Notes under the pieces: generated by a model
Databases searched by the model: none
Told to the model about the DNA's origin: nothing
The model's input: only the letters and a program-made list of their open reading frames with translations
Position numbers and translations under genes: made by a program
Shown: piece by piece, positions 1-8,575 of the stretch
Numbering within the stretch: the first letter of the stretch is position 1
Layout of the letters: the number at the start of each line of letters is the position of its first letter
Origin: Sphingomonas sp. BK235
GTDB lineage: Bacteria; Pseudomonadota; Alphaproteobacteria; Sphingomonadales; Sphingomonadaceae
Direction: 5' to 3'
Assembly (NCBI RefSeq): GCF_004345855.1
Contig: NZ_SLXN01000001.1
Span: 372,001 to 436,000 of the forward strand
DNA: 64,000 nucleotides

Positions 1-1
1 C

Positions 2-760
2 CATCCCGAGCGTCCGCACTTCCGCCATTATGTCGCCGGGCTGTTCGACGAGTTCGTCCCGCTGGCGGGTGACCGCGCCTTCGGCGACGACCAGGCGATC
101 CTCGGCGGCTTCGCGACCTTCCGCGGCCAGCGCGTGATGGTGCTGGGCCATGAGAAGGGCGACGACACCGCGAGCCGGCTCAAGCACAATTTCGGCATGG
201 GCAAGCCCGAGGGCTATCGCAAGGCGATCCGGCTGATGGCGCTGGCCGATCGATTCGGGCTGCCGGTGGTGACGCTGGTGGATACGTCGGGCGCCTTCCC
301 CGGCATCCAGGCGGAGGAACGCGGTCAGGCCGAGGCGATCGCGCGCTCGACCGAGGCCTGCCTCGCGCTCGGGGTGCCGCTCGTCGCCTCGGTGGTGGGT
401 GAGGGCGGCTCGGGCGGCGCGATCGCGCTCGCCAGCGGCAATCGCGTGCTGATGTTCGAACATGCGGTCTATTCGGTGATCTCGCCCGAGGGGTGCGCCT
501 CCATCCTGTGGCGCACCGCCGATCGCGCGCCCGATGCGGCGGAGGCGATGAAGGTCACCGCGCAGGATCTGAAGACGCTGGGCGTGATCGACGCGATCGT
601 GCCCGAGCCGCTGGGCGGGGCGCATCGCGACCCCGCGGCGGCGATCCGCGCGCTGGGCGACGCGATCGAGCGGACGCTCGGCGAGCTCGCGCCGATGTCC
701 CCCGACGCGCTGCGTGCCGATCGTCGCGACAAGTTCCTGCGGATGGGGCGCCTGAGCTGA
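2..760 (+). CDS. accA: Acetyl-CoA carboxylase carboxyltransferase subunit alpha (3' part)
   Basis: The reading frame is open from the window edge, so the N-terminus lies outside. The protein makes malonyl-CoA, the first step of fatty acid synthesis, in a complex with AccD and biotinyl-AccB. Visible carboxyltransferase signatures are [11 protein letters not shown] near the edge, GHEKGDDT, the glycine-rich [15 protein letters not shown] and [14 protein letters not shown]. The C-terminus ends normally at [10 protein letters not shown]. About 252 residues are present of the usual ~315. No accD is in view, which is normal because accA and accD are usually unlinked. Confidence 0.97.
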   Translation, partial: HPERPHFRHYVAGLFDEFVPLAGDRAFGDDQAILGGFATFRGQRVMVLGHEKGDDTASRLKHNFGMGKPEGYRKAIRLMALADRFGLPVVTLVDTSGAFPGIQAEERGQAEAIARSTEACLALGVPLVASVVGEGGSGGAIALASGNRVLMFEHAVYSVISPEGCASILWRTADRAPDAAEAMKVTAQDLKTLGVIDAIVPEPLGGAHRDPAAAIRALGDAIERTLGELAPMSPDALRADRRDKFLRMGRLS

Positions 761-825
761 GCCGCGCGCGCCCGCACGGCGCGGGATGATCGCTCGACGA
801 TGGGGCGAGACCATCGCCCGCGTTC

Positions 826-862
826 AAAAGAAAAGGGCGGCGGAACCGAAGTTCCGCCGCCC
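826..862 (-). terminator. Rho-independent terminator of the flp pilin gene
   Basis: A perfect 12-bp inverted repeat (GGGCGGCGGAAC at 835-846 and its complement at 851-862, loop CGAA) is followed on the minus strand by a T-rich run (complement of 826-834). It lies 25 bp past the stop of the minus-strand pilin gene. accA reads toward it from the other side and could share the stem. Confidence 0.85.
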
Positions 863-886
863 CCATCCTGTCAGAGCGTCGCCGGA

Positions 887-1057
887 TCAGGCGCCGTTCT
901 TCATGTTGGTCTGGATGCCGTTGAAGGTGTTGGTCAGCTGGGTGCCGACGCTCTTCATGGCGGTGATGGCAGCGACGGCGACCAGCGCGGCGATCAGGCC
1001 GTACTCGATCGCGGTGGCGCCCTTGCTGTTCTTCAGGAAAGCGCGAATCTTCTGCAT
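887..1057 (-). CDS. Flp/Fap-type IVb pilin
   Basis: A 56-aa protein with the layout of Flp prepilins: short basic leader MQKIRAFLKNSKG, the cleavage-site motif G-ATAIEYGLIA with the conserved E+5 and Y+6, then one hydrophobic helix (LIAALVAVAAITA) and a short polar tail. Flp pilins are cut by a TadV/CpaA peptidase and assembled into tight-adherence pili. None of the cpa/tad machinery is adjacent, so this is an isolated pilin gene. An AGATCG stretch precedes the ATG, and a strong terminator follows the stop. Confidence 0.9.
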   Translation of the reverse strand: MQKIRAFLKNSKGATAIEYGLIAALVAVAAITAMKSVGTQLTNTFNGIQTNMKNGA

Positions 1058-1222
1058 GTCGATCTCCGAGACAATGGTACTTCAGTTACCCGGCCGAAGA
1101 GCCTTGTCCGGCTCCAGCGGGTTCGATGTACCCCCATCAGAGTTGACAAAGCTTTAAGTCTGATCGGCAAATTTGTTCGATGTCACGCCGGTCGCGGGAC
1201 GTCGGGAACTCAGCGCGTTCGA

Positions 1223-1405
1223 TCAGCGCGCGGTGAGGAGATTGGCGGCGACCGTCGGGATCAGCGCGACGAGCGAGAGCGACAGGCGCGCGACCACGAT
1301 CGCGGCCGCCAGCCCCGCCGCGGCGAGCAACAGCCGATGCTCGCCCGCGGCGATCTGCCCGCCGAGACGCGGGAGCAGCGAGCGGCTGGTGCGGGGACGT
1401 GCCAT
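1223..1405 (-). CDS. Small predicted membrane protein, possibly leaderless
   Basis: A 60-aa open frame with a basic N-terminus (MARPRTSRSLLPRLGGQ) and one long hydrophobic segment around residues 25-55. It has no family I recognise. A perfect TATAAT (complement of 1412-1417) ends only six bases before the ATG, so a transcript from it would start at or next to the start codon. The -35 region is weak. The gene sits between the pilin and the divergent mutT. It could be a chance ORF in GC-rich DNA, but the hydrophobic pattern favours a real gene. Confidence 0.45.
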   Translation of the reverse strand: MARPRTSRSLLPRLGGQIAAGEHRLLLAAAGLAAAIVVARLSLSLVALIPTVAANLLTAR

Positions 1406-1411
1406 GACTCC

Positions 1412-1417
1412 ATTATA
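1412..1417 (-). promoter_or_regulatory. Candidate -10 box for the 60-aa membrane protein
   Basis: TATAAT on the minus strand, six bases before the ATG at 1405. The spacing would put +1 at or beside the start codon. No convincing -35 hexamer is seen 16-18 bases upstream. Confidence 0.35.
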
Positions 1418-1443
1418 GCGCCGCGGGGATTAAGGAACGGTCG

Positions 1444-1860
1444 ATGACGATGCTGGTGGTTGCCGCCGCGCTGCTCGACGAGGAGGGACGCTGCCTGATG
1501 CAGCGCCGCCCCGCGCACAAGCGGCATGGCGACCTGTGGGAATTCCCCGGTGGCAAGGTCGAATCTGGCGAGGCACCCGCCGCGGCGCTCGTGCGCGAGC
1601 TGCGCGAGGAACTCGCGATCGCGGTCGATCCGGCGGACGCGACGCCGCTGTCCTTCGCCGCCGACACGACGACGGCGCCACCGCTGGTCATGCTCCTCTA
1701 CGTCGTGCGGCGCTGGACCGGCGTGGCGACGCCGCTCGCCGCCTCGGCGCTGCGCTGGGACCGACCCGCGGCGCTCGCCGCGCTGCCGATGCCGCCGGTC
1801 GACGTACCGCTGCTCGCCGCCTTGCGCGATTCGCTTGCTCGCGGTGCCGCGCTGTCCTAG
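1444..1860 (+). CDS. mutT: MutT-type Nudix hydrolase
   Basis: A 138-aa Nudix protein. The Nudix box runs from GGKVESGE to RELREEL (about residues 37-58), with the metal-binding RE..EE acids in place. LWEFPGGK before the box is typical of MutT (8-oxo-dGTP diphosphatase), which cleanses oxidised nucleotides from the dNTP pool. The length matches the family (~130 aa). The start has AAGGAA about eight bases upstream. It reads alone and is followed directly by the B12 riboswitch. Another NTP substrate is possible. Confidence 0.85.
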   Translation: MTMLVVAAALLDEEGRCLMQRRPAHKRHGDLWEFPGGKVESGEAPAAALVRELREELAIAVDPADATPLSFAADTTTAPPLVMLLYVVRRWTGVATPLAASALRWDRPAALAALPMPPVDVPLLAALRDSLARGAALS

Positions 1861-1867
1861 GGGCGCC

Positions 1868-2043
1868 GGCGCGACAGGTTCCCCGCGAGGGGAAGCAAAA
1901 GGGAAGCCGGTAGCGCGAAGCGATCCGGCGCTGCCCCCGCAACTGTGACCGGCGAGCCTCCTCCCGCGCGTGCCACTGGACCCTCGGGTCCGGGAAGGCC
2001 GGAGTCGAGGCGCTGACCCGGGAGCCAGGAGACCTGCCCGTCG
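1868..2043 (+). ncRNA. Cobalamin (AdoCbl) riboswitch
   Basis: The leader carries the conserved elements in order: AGGTTCC near 1876, AAAGGGAAGCCGGT, CTGCCCCCGCAACTGT, GCCACTGG, GGGAAGGCCGG, and the B12 box AGCCAGGAGACCTGCC at 2023-2038. These form the cobalamin aptamer that usually shuts down gene expression when B12 binds. It sits about 130 bases before the btuB start codon, so the expression platform probably controls access to that start. The boundaries are approximate. Confidence 0.93.
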
Positions 2044-2172
2044 CGGTTGTCCTTCGCGCGGACGGGGTGTGCCGGGCGATCGAGGTCTCTGCCCTCGCGT
2101 GACGACGACCGGGCGGCGACGCCGCGGCACGGGGCCGCGCGTCGATCCGCCCGCGAGTGTGAGGGGGAAGAC

Positions 2173-4104
2173 GTGGTGTTCTCGAATCGATTCATTCTGG
2201 CCGCGGTGCCGCTGCTCGCCGTCGCGGGCGCGGCGCAGGCGCAGAGCGCGCAGTCCAACGAGGCGCTGGGACGCGCCGCCGCGGCGGGCGACGAGGTGAT
2301 CGTCACCGCCGACCGCGCCGCCGTCCCGGCGTCGAGCGTGGCGCAGGCGGTGACGGTGCTCGACACCGCCACGATCGAGCAGCGCCAGGCCACGGTGATG
2401 TCCGACCTGCTGCGCCAGACGCCCGGCGTCGCGGTGACGCGTACCGGCGGCGTCGGCAGCCTGACCTCGGTGTTCATCCGCGGTGCCGAGAGCGAGCAGA
2501 CCGCGACGCTGATCGACGGGGTCAAGATCAACGATCCGTCCTCCCCGGCGGGCGGGTTCAATTTCGGCGAGCTGCTGGTCGGCAATGTCGCGCGGGTCGA
2601 GGTGCTGCGCGGCGCCTCGTCGGTGCTGTGGGGCAGCCAGGCGATCGGCGGCGTGGTCAACCTGATCACGCGCCAGCCGACCGAGCGGCTCAGCGTCTCC
2701 GCGCGCGCGGAAGGCGGATCGATGGGAACGGGACAGGCCTTTGCCAACGTCTCGGGCCGGTCGGGCGCGATCGCGGCGAGCGTCGGCGCGGGCTATTACA
2801 GCACCAACGGCGTCTCCTCTTTCGCGCGCGGCAGCGAGCGCGACGGCTTCCGTTATTATGGCGGCAACGCCAGCGTCACCGCGACGCTCACGCAGAACGT
2901 GTCGGTCGATCTGCGCGGTTATTATGCCAACGGCCGGACCGAGTTCGACGGCTTCCCGCCGCCCGACTATACGCTGGGCGACACCGCCGAATATAGCGAC
3001 GCGGAACAATGGGTCGGTTATGGCGGGCTGAACGTCGCCATGTTCGACGGCGCGCTGCGCAACCGCCTCGGCTATGCGCGCACCGATATCGCGCGCGTCA
3101 GCTACGACCGCGCCGCGACCCCGCGCGAGACCTATCGCTCGCGCGGACGCAACGACCGGATCGAATATCAGGGCATCGCCGCTCTGGGGGCGTGGGCGCG
3201 CGCGACCTTCGGGGCGGAGCGCGAGGTGTCGCGCGCCTTCACCCGCGGCTATGGGACGACCGAGCGCGGGCGCGCGCGGCTGTTCAGCCTCTATGGCCAG
3301 CTCGCGCTGACGCCGCTGGCGGGGGTGACCGCCACGGGCGGGGTGCGCCACGACGACCACGACCGGTTCGGCGGCGCCACGGTCGGCGCGGCGAGCCTGG
3401 CCTGGACCCCCAATGACGGCGCCACCTTGCTGCGCGGCAGCTGGTCCGAGGGGTTCAAGGCGCCGACGCTGTTCCAGCTCAACAGCAGCACCGGCAATCC
3501 CAACCTCCGCCCCGAGCGATCGAGCGGATGGGATGCGGGCGTGACCCAGCGCGCGCTGGGCGGGGCGCTGGAGGCGAGCGCCACCTGGTTCCACCGCGTC
3601 TCGCGCGATCTCATCAACACGCGCGCCTGCAGCCCGGCGATCGACGGCCCGATCTGCGCGGATCGGCCGTTCGGCATCTATGACAATGTCGCGCGGACGC
3701 GCGCGCAGGGGCTCGAGCTCGCGCTGACGCTGCGCCCGGTCGAGGCGCTGACCGTGGTGGGCGCCTACACCTATCTCGACGCCGAGAACCGGTCGGCCGG
3801 CGCCAATCTCGGCCGCCCGCTGCTGCGTCGTCCACGGCACAGCACCACGTTCAACGCCGATTACCGCTGGCCCTTCGGCCTCTCCACGGGCGCGACACTC
3901 ACCGCGGTAGGGGACAGCGTCGACGTGGGATATGTCCGCCTCGACGGCTATGTTCTGGCCGATCTGCGCGCCGCGCTGCCGATCACCGACCGGATCGAGG
4001 TCTATGCCAGGCTCGAGAATGCGTTCGATCAGCGCTACGAGGCGGCGGTGGACTATGGCAATCCCGGGCGCGCGGCGTACGGCGGCGTGCGGCTGCGCTA
4101 TTGA
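2173..4104 (+). CDS. btuB: TonB-dependent vitamin B12 receptor
   Basis: A 643-aa outer-membrane receptor from a GTG start. The purine-rich AGGGGGAAG stretch lies just upstream, and a signal peptide ending GAAQAQ follows. The frame is open further upstream to 2047, but that part overlaps the riboswitch and has no signal peptide. A TonB-box-like DEVIVTADR (about residue 40) precedes the plug domain (LIDGVKINDP, LRGASSVLWGSQAIGGVVNL). A 22-strand barrel follows and ends in an aromatic residue (GGVRLRY). The riboswitch and the ABC genes downstream make cobalamin or a related corrinoid the likely substrate. Confidence 0.93.
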   Translation: MVFSNRFILAAVPLLAVAGAAQAQSAQSNEALGRAAAAGDEVIVTADRAAVPASSVAQAVTVLDTATIEQRQATVMSDLLRQTPGVAVTRTGGVGSLTSVFIRGAESEQTATLIDGVKINDPSSPAGGFNFGELLVGNVARVEVLRGASSVLWGSQAIGGVVNLITRQPTERLSVSARAEGGSMGTGQAFANVSGRSGAIAASVGAGYYSTNGVSSFARGSERDGFRYYGGNASVTATLTQNVSVDLRGYYANGRTEFDGFPPPDYTLGDTAEYSDAEQWVGYGGLNVAMFDGALRNRLGYARTDIARVSYDRAATPRETYRSRGRNDRIEYQGIAALGAWARATFGAEREVSRAFTRGYGTTERGRARLFSLYGQLALTPLAGVTATGGVRHDDHDRFGGATVGAASLAWTPNDGATLLRGSWSEGFKAPTLFQLNSSTGNPNLRPERSSGWDAGVTQRALGGALEASATWFHRVSRDLINTRACSPAIDGPICADRPFGIYDNVARTRAQGLELALTLRPVEALTVVGAYTYLDAENRSAGANLGRPLLRRPRHSTTFNADYRWPFGLSTGATLTAVGDSVDVGYVRLDGYVLADLRAALPITDRIEVYARLENAFDQRYEAAVDYGNPGRAAYGGVRLRY

Positions 4105-4105
4105 G

Positions 4106-4924
4106 ATGCGGCGCGGCGCGATCCTCCTGCTGGCGGCGGCGCCGGCGCTGCTCTCCGCCGCGGCACCGCGCGCGCCGCGGATCGTGTCGATCAATCCCTG
4201 TCTCGACGCGGTGCTGGTGCGGGTCGCCGATCCGGCGCAGATCGCCTCGATCAGCGCCTATTCGCAGTACGCGCGCGCCAGCTCGATCCCGCGCGCGGTC
4301 GCCCGCCGCTTCAACGCCAACGCGGGCACCGCGGAGGAAGTGGTGGCGCTGCGCCCCGACCTCGTCGTCGCGGGCGGGCACGTCGCCCCGGCGACGGTGG
4401 CGGCGCTCGCGCGGTTGCGGGTGCCGCTCGCGCAATATGCGGTGCCCGCCACCGTGGAGGAAAGCGTCGCACAGGTCCGCGATCTGGCGCTTCGGGTGGG
4501 CCATCCCGCGCGCGGCGTCGCGCTGGCGGCGCGAATCACCGCCGCGGCCAGCCCGGTGCGGGGCGCGCGGCTGCCCGCGATCATCTTCGGGCCGGGCGGG
4601 CTGGTCCCGGGCGCGGGTACGCTGCCCGACGATCTGCTCGCGCGGGCGGGCTATCGCAACATGAGCGCGGCCTATGGTCTGGCGCGCTGGGACGTGCTGC
4701 CGCTCGAGCATCTCGTCGCCGCGCCGCCGCGGATCGTCTTCTCGGTCGCCGCGGCGGAAGGCGGCGGCGACCGCGCCGAGCGCCACCCCGCGCTGCGACG
4801 GCTCGCGCCGGGGTTGCGGATCGCGGCGTTTCCGGCGCGGCTGCTGAACTGCGGCGGTCCGACCATCGTCGAGGCGATGCGGACACTCCGCGCCGCGCGC
4901 CCGGCAGCCGGTGCGCGCGGATGA
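4106..4924 (+). CDS. btuF: Periplasmic cobalamin-binding protein of ABC importer
   Basis: A 272-aa protein that starts one base after the btuB stop (TGAGATG). It has a signal peptide (ILLLAAAPALLSAAA) followed by a PBP-II/helical-backbone binding domain (PRIVSINPCLDAVLVRV, EEVVALRPDLVVAGG, CGGPTIVEAMRTL). The length matches BtuF/FecB-like proteins. Its stop overlaps the permease start (ATGA), so the operon is translationally coupled. Assignment to B12 rests on the operon and riboswitch. Sequence alone does not exclude a siderophore-type binding protein. Confidence 0.85.
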   Translation: MRRGAILLLAAAPALLSAAAPRAPRIVSINPCLDAVLVRVADPAQIASISAYSQYARASSIPRAVARRFNANAGTAEEVVALRPDLVVAGGHVAPATVAALARLRVPLAQYAVPATVEESVAQVRDLALRVGHPARGVALAARITAAASPVRGARLPAIIFGPGGLVPGAGTLPDDLLARAGYRNMSAAYGLARWDVLPLEHLVAAPPRIVFSVAAAEGGGDRAERHPALRRLAPGLRIAAFPARLLNCGGPTIVEAMRTLRAARPAAGARG

Positions 4925-5883
4925 CGCGGCCGGTCCCATGGCTCCTGCTCGCGCTGCTGCTCGCCGCGGCGGCCTCGCTCGCCGCGGGCAAGGTGTGGAT
5001 ACCGCTCGACGCCTGGAGCGCGGCCGATCCGCGCTCGATCATCATCCTCGAACTGCGCCTGCCGCGCACCGTGTTGGCGCTCGCCGTCGGCGCGGGGCTG
5101 GGCTGCGCGGGGGCGGCGATGCAGGGCTATCTGCGCAATCCGCTGGCCGACCCGGGACTGTTCGGGGTGTCGTCGGGCGCGGCGCTGGGCGCGGTGTGCG
5201 CCTTGTTCTTCGGCTATGCCGCGCAGGCATGGCTGCTGCCCGGTTTCGCGCTGGCGGGGGCGGGGGCGACCATGGCGCTGCTCGCGCTGATCGCGGGGCG
5301 ATCGGGCAGCCTGATTCTCTTCGCGCTCGCGGGCATGGTGCTGACCAGCCTCGCCGGCGCGCTGACCGCGCTCGCGATCAGCCTCGCGCCTACGCCCTTC
5401 GCGGCGTCGCAGATCGTGATCTGGCTGATGGGGGCGCTGACCGATCGTAGCTGGGACGACGTGCTGCTCGCGCTGCCGCTGATCGCGCTGGGGATCGCGG
5501 TGCTGGCGCGGACCGGCGGTGCGCTCGACGCGCTGACGCTGGGCGAGCCCGCGGCGCGTTCGCTCGGCGTCGACCCGCGCCGGTTGCAGCGCACGATCGT
5601 GCTCGGGGTCGCGCTGACCGTCGGCGCCAGCGTGGCGACGGCAGGGGTGATCGGCTTCGTCGGGCTGATGGTGCCGCATCTGGTCCGCCCGCTCGCGCGG
5701 CATCGTCCCGGCGCGACGCTGCTGCCGAGCGCGCTCGCGGGCGCGCTGCTGGTGACCGTGGCGGACACGCTGGTGCGGCTGGTGCCGAGCGCCTCGGAAC
5801 TGCGGCTGGGGATCGCGATGGCGCTGCTCGGGGCGCCCTTCTTCCTCTATCTCCTGCTGGCGATGCGGCGGCGGCTGGCATGA
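4921..5883 (+). CDS. btuC: FecCD-type ABC permease for cobalamin
   Basis: A 320-aa inner-membrane permease with about ten hydrophobic helices. Family marks are the first-helix region AGKVWIPLDAW, LRLPRTVLALAVGAGLGCAG, MQGYLRNPLADPGLFGVSSG and GFVGLMVPHLVRPL, the last being the coupling loop that contacts the ATPase. It overlaps btuF by four bases and the ATPase gene by four bases, which implies one polycistronic unit. The single permease gene implies a BtuC2 homodimer. Confidence 0.92.
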   Translation: MTRPVPWLLLALLLAAAASLAAGKVWIPLDAWSAADPRSIIILELRLPRTVLALAVGAGLGCAGAAMQGYLRNPLADPGLFGVSSGAALGAVCALFFGYAAQAWLLPGFALAGAGATMALLALIAGRSGSLILFALAGMVLTSLAGALTALAISLAPTPFAASQIVIWLMGALTDRSWDDVLLALPLIALGIAVLARTGGALDALTLGEPAARSLGVDPRRLQRTIVLGVALTVGASVATAGVIGFVGLMVPHLVRPLARHRPGATLLPSALAGALLVTVADTLVRLVPSASELRLGIAMALLGAPFFLYLLLAMRRRLA

Positions 5884-6650
5884 GCGTGCTGGCGGCCAGT
5901 GATCTGTCGCTGACGCTCGGCGACCGGCGCGTCCTCGACGCGGTGACGGTGGCGTTCGCGCCGGGGCGCGTCACCGCGCTGCTCGGCCCCAATGGCGCGG
6001 GCAAGAGCAGCCTGCTCGCCTGTCTCAGCGCGCTGCGGATGCCGGATGCTGGCGCCGCGACGCTCGACGCGGTGGACGTGCGGGCGGTGACGCCGTCCGC
6101 GCGCGCGCGGCGGATCGGCTTCCTGCCGCAGCAGGCCGAGGTGCATTGGTCGATCGACGTCGCGACGTTGGTCGCGCTCGGACGATTGCCGTGGCGCGGT
6201 CGTGGCGGGGACGGCGAGGCGGATCGCGCCGCGGTGAGGCGCGCGCTGGCGGCGACCGCGACCACGGCGCTGGCCGACCGGCGGGTCGACCAGCTGTCCG
6301 GCGGCGAGCGCGCGCGCGTGCTGCTCGCCAGGGTGCTGGCGGGCGACCCCGAGTGGCTGCTCGCCGACGAACCACTCGCGAGCCTCGATCCCGCGCATCA
6401 GCTCGACATCGGCGCGCGGCTGCGCGCGGTGGCGGCGGGGGGCAGGGGCGTGGTGCTGGTCGTCCATGACCTCAATCTCGCGGCGCGTCTGGCCGATGAG
6501 GTGGTGTTGCTGCGCGATGGCCGCATCGTCGCGGCGGGTGAGACCGCGACGGTGCTGACCGCGGAAACGATCGCGACGACCTATGGCGTGGCAGTCGACG
6601 AGGGCGTGACGTCACGCGGGGACCGCTTCTTCGTGCCGATCGCGCGATAG
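5880..6650 (+). CDS. btuD: ABC importer ATPase for cobalamin
   Basis: A 256-aa nucleotide-binding subunit. Walker A is LLGPNGAGKSS (about residues 33-43), the Q-loop is FLPQQAEVHW, the signature is QLSGGERARV, Walker B is WLLADEPLASLD and the switch histidine is LVVHDLN. The order matches FecE/BtuD ATPases. It is the last gene of the riboswitch-controlled operon. No cobalamin biosynthesis or salvage gene follows. Confidence 0.9.
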   Translation: MSVLAASDLSLTLGDRRVLDAVTVAFAPGRVTALLGPNGAGKSSLLACLSALRMPDAGAATLDAVDVRAVTPSARARRIGFLPQQAEVHWSIDVATLVALGRLPWRGRGGDGEADRAAVRRALAATATTALADRRVDQLSGGERARVLLARVLAGDPEWLLADEPLASLDPAHQLDIGARLRAVAAGGRGVVLVVHDLNLAARLADEVVLLRDGRIVAAGETATVLTAETIATTYGVAVDEGVTSRGDRFFVPIAR

Positions 6651-6797
6651 CGTCCGGGAAAGGGGCGGACGACCGCCTCTCCACGACTTCAGCTGGCCGC
6701 CGCGCTTCAGCGGCGGGCAAGGTTCGCGTGTTATCACGGGGTTGCGCGCTCGCGCCTGGAGGCTAGTGCTCGGCGGCGGCGAGTGGAAAGGGAGCAG

Positions 6798-6872
6798 ATG
6801 AAGGTCGTAGGACGAGAAGTTCGGGTCACGTCGGCGCCGCTGGCACCATCGCACGCGGGGTATGACGCGTGA
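6798..6872 (+). CDS. 24-aa upstream ORF ending on the start of the GMC oxidoreductase
   Basis: ATG with a good Shine-Dalgarno (AAAGGGAGCAG) opens a 24-codon frame beginning MKVVGREVRVTSAP. Its TGA (6870-6872) overlaps the GTG start of the downstream gene (GTGA). The downstream GTG has no clear ribosome site of its own, so coupling from this small frame is plausible. No homology is recognisable. Confidence 0.35.
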   Translation: MKVVGREVRVTSAPLAPSHAGYDA

Positions 6873-8575
6873 CCGCAGCCCAGCAGAATGCCGCGGACGC
6901 ACCCGCCGACGTCATCATCGTCGGCTCCGGCGCGGCGGGAGCGATGGCGGCGCACAGCCTGACCCGCGCGGGGCTGCGCTGCCTCATGCTCGAGGCCGGG
7001 CGGCACTATGATCCCAAGGCCGAGGTCAACATGTTCGCGCCGGAGAGCGATGCGCCGCTGCGCGGTACCTCGACCCCGGACAAGCCCTTCGGCTATTTCG
7101 ACGCCACCGTGGGCGGCGGCTGGGAGGTCGAGGGCGAGCCTTACACGATGCGCCCGGGCAGCGACTTCCGCTGGTACCGCCCGCGCATGCTCGGCGGGCG
7201 GACCAACCATTGGGGTCGTCACGTGCCGCGCTGGGGGCCGTATGACTTCAAGCCCTTTTCCCGCGACGGTCTCGGCGCGGACTGGCCGATCGGCTATGAC
7301 GACGTCGCCCCCTTCTACGATCGCGTCGAGAAGATGATCGGCGTCAACGGCGGCAAACTCGGGCTGGAGAACCATCCCGATTCGCCCGACGGCTGTCTCA
7401 TGCCGCCGCCCAAGCCGCGCGTCACCGAGATGATGATCAAGGCCGCGGCGGAGAGCGTCGGCATCCCGGTGCGCGCGGCGCATACCGCGGTGCTGACGCG
7501 CGACATGCCCGACGCCGTCGCACCGCGCAGCGCCTGTTTCAACGCCACGCCCTGCACGCGCGGCTGCTCGATCGGCGCGATGTTCCAGTCGACCACCTCG
7601 CTACTGCCGATGGCGGAAGCGACCGGGCGGCTCAAGGTCGTCACCGACGCGATGGTGGCGCGCGTGCTCGTCGGCGCCGACGGTCGTGCCACGGGTGTCG
7701 AATATGTCGATCGCGCCAGCGGGCAGCGTCACCAGGTGCGCGCGCGCGCGGTGGTGCTGGCGGCGGGGACGGGGGAGACGACCCGGCTGCTGTTCAACTC
7801 CGGGGTCGACGGTCGCGGGCTGGCCAATGGGTCGGGCGAGCTGGGACGCAATCTGACCGACTCCACCGGCGCTTCCTTCGCCGCTTATGTCCCGGCGCTC
7901 GCGAACCGCCCGCGCTACAACGAGGACGGGATCGGCGGCCAGCATATCTACATCCCCTTCTGGCTCTACGAGCAGCAGAAGCGCGGCGAGCTGGATTTCG
8001 CGCGCGGCTATCATTTCGAGATCGGCGGGCGGTTCGACATCCCGCCGGCGACCGCGCTGCCGCGGGTGTGGGGCGGCGCGCTCAAGCAGGCGGTGCGGCA
8101 GCGCTCGGGCGCGACCATCCGGCTGACGCTGCGCGGTGAGATGATCCCCAACCGCGACACCTTCTGCGAGATCGATCCCGGCGTGAAGGATCGCTTCGGC
8201 ATCCCGGTGCTGCGCTTCGCCTTCCGCTGGTCGCGCCACGAGGTGAACCAGGTGGCGCACGGCCGCCGCGCGGCGCATTCGGTGTTCCAGCGGCTGGGCG
8301 GCACGATCCTCGATCCCGATCTGCCGCCCGAGCAGATCATGACCGCGGGTGGCGAGATCATCCACGAACTCGGCACCGCCCGGATGGGCGACAGCCCGCG
8401 CAACTCGGTGGTCAACGGCTACGGACAGACCTGGGAGGTCCCCAATATCGTGTTGATGGACGGCGCCGTCTTCGCCTCGGGCGCGCACAAGAACCCGACC
8501 CTGACGATCCTCGCGCTCGCGCTGCGCGCGTCCGAGCATCTGGCGAAACGGCTTCGCACGGGAGCGCTGGCATGA
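6869..8575 (+). CDS. GMC-family FAD-dependent oxidoreductase
   Basis: A 568-aa flavoprotein. The FAD-binding Rossmann motif is IIVGSGAAGAMAAHSL near residue 16, followed by LMLEAGRHYD, GGRTNHWGRH (the GMC signature region), and a C-terminal domain with ELGTARMGDSP and GAHKNPTLTILALALRASEHL, where the catalytic His/Asn pair of GMC enzymes lies. The family oxidises sugars, sugar acids or alcohols. No signal peptide is obvious; a Tat partner (next gene) could carry it to the periplasm. It starts GTG within a GTGA overlap with a short upstream ORF, and its own stop overlaps the next start. Confidence 0.88.
   Translation: MTAAQQNAADAPADVIIVGSGAAGAMAAHSLTRAGLRCLMLEAGRHYDPKAEVNMFAPESDAPLRGTSTPDKPFGYFDATVGGGWEVEGEPYTMRPGSDFRWYRPRMLGGRTNHWGRHVPRWGPYDFKPFSRDGLGADWPIGYDDVAPFYDRVEKMIGVNGGKLGLENHPDSPDGCLMPPPKPRVTEMMIKAAAESVGIPVRAAHTAVLTRDMPDAVAPRSACFNATPCTRGCSIGAMFQSTTSLLPMAEATGRLKVVTDAMVARVLVGADGRATGVEYVDRASGQRHQVRARAVVLAAGTGETTRLLFNSGVDGRGLANGSGELGRNLTDSTGASFAAYVPALANRPRYNEDGIGGQHIYIPFWLYEQQKRGELDFARGYHFEIGGRFDIPPATALPRVWGGALKQAVRQRSGATIRLTLRGEMIPNRDTFCEIDPGVKDRFGIPVLRFAFRWSRHEVNQVAHGRRAAHSVFQRLGGTILDPDLPPEQIMTAGGEIIHELGTARMGDSPRNSVVNGYGQTWEVPNIVLMDGAVFASGAHKNPTLTILALALRASEHLAKRLRTGALA

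Noticed and set aside
2047..2172. Earlier start for btuB at 2047
   Set aside because: It begins at the end of the riboswitch and would put 42 Arg-rich residues before the signal peptide.
1261..4194. A 977-codon minus-strand ORF across mutT, the riboswitch and btuB
   Set aside because: It runs through an RNA element and two supported genes on the other strand, and its product has low-complexity Arg/Ala composition.
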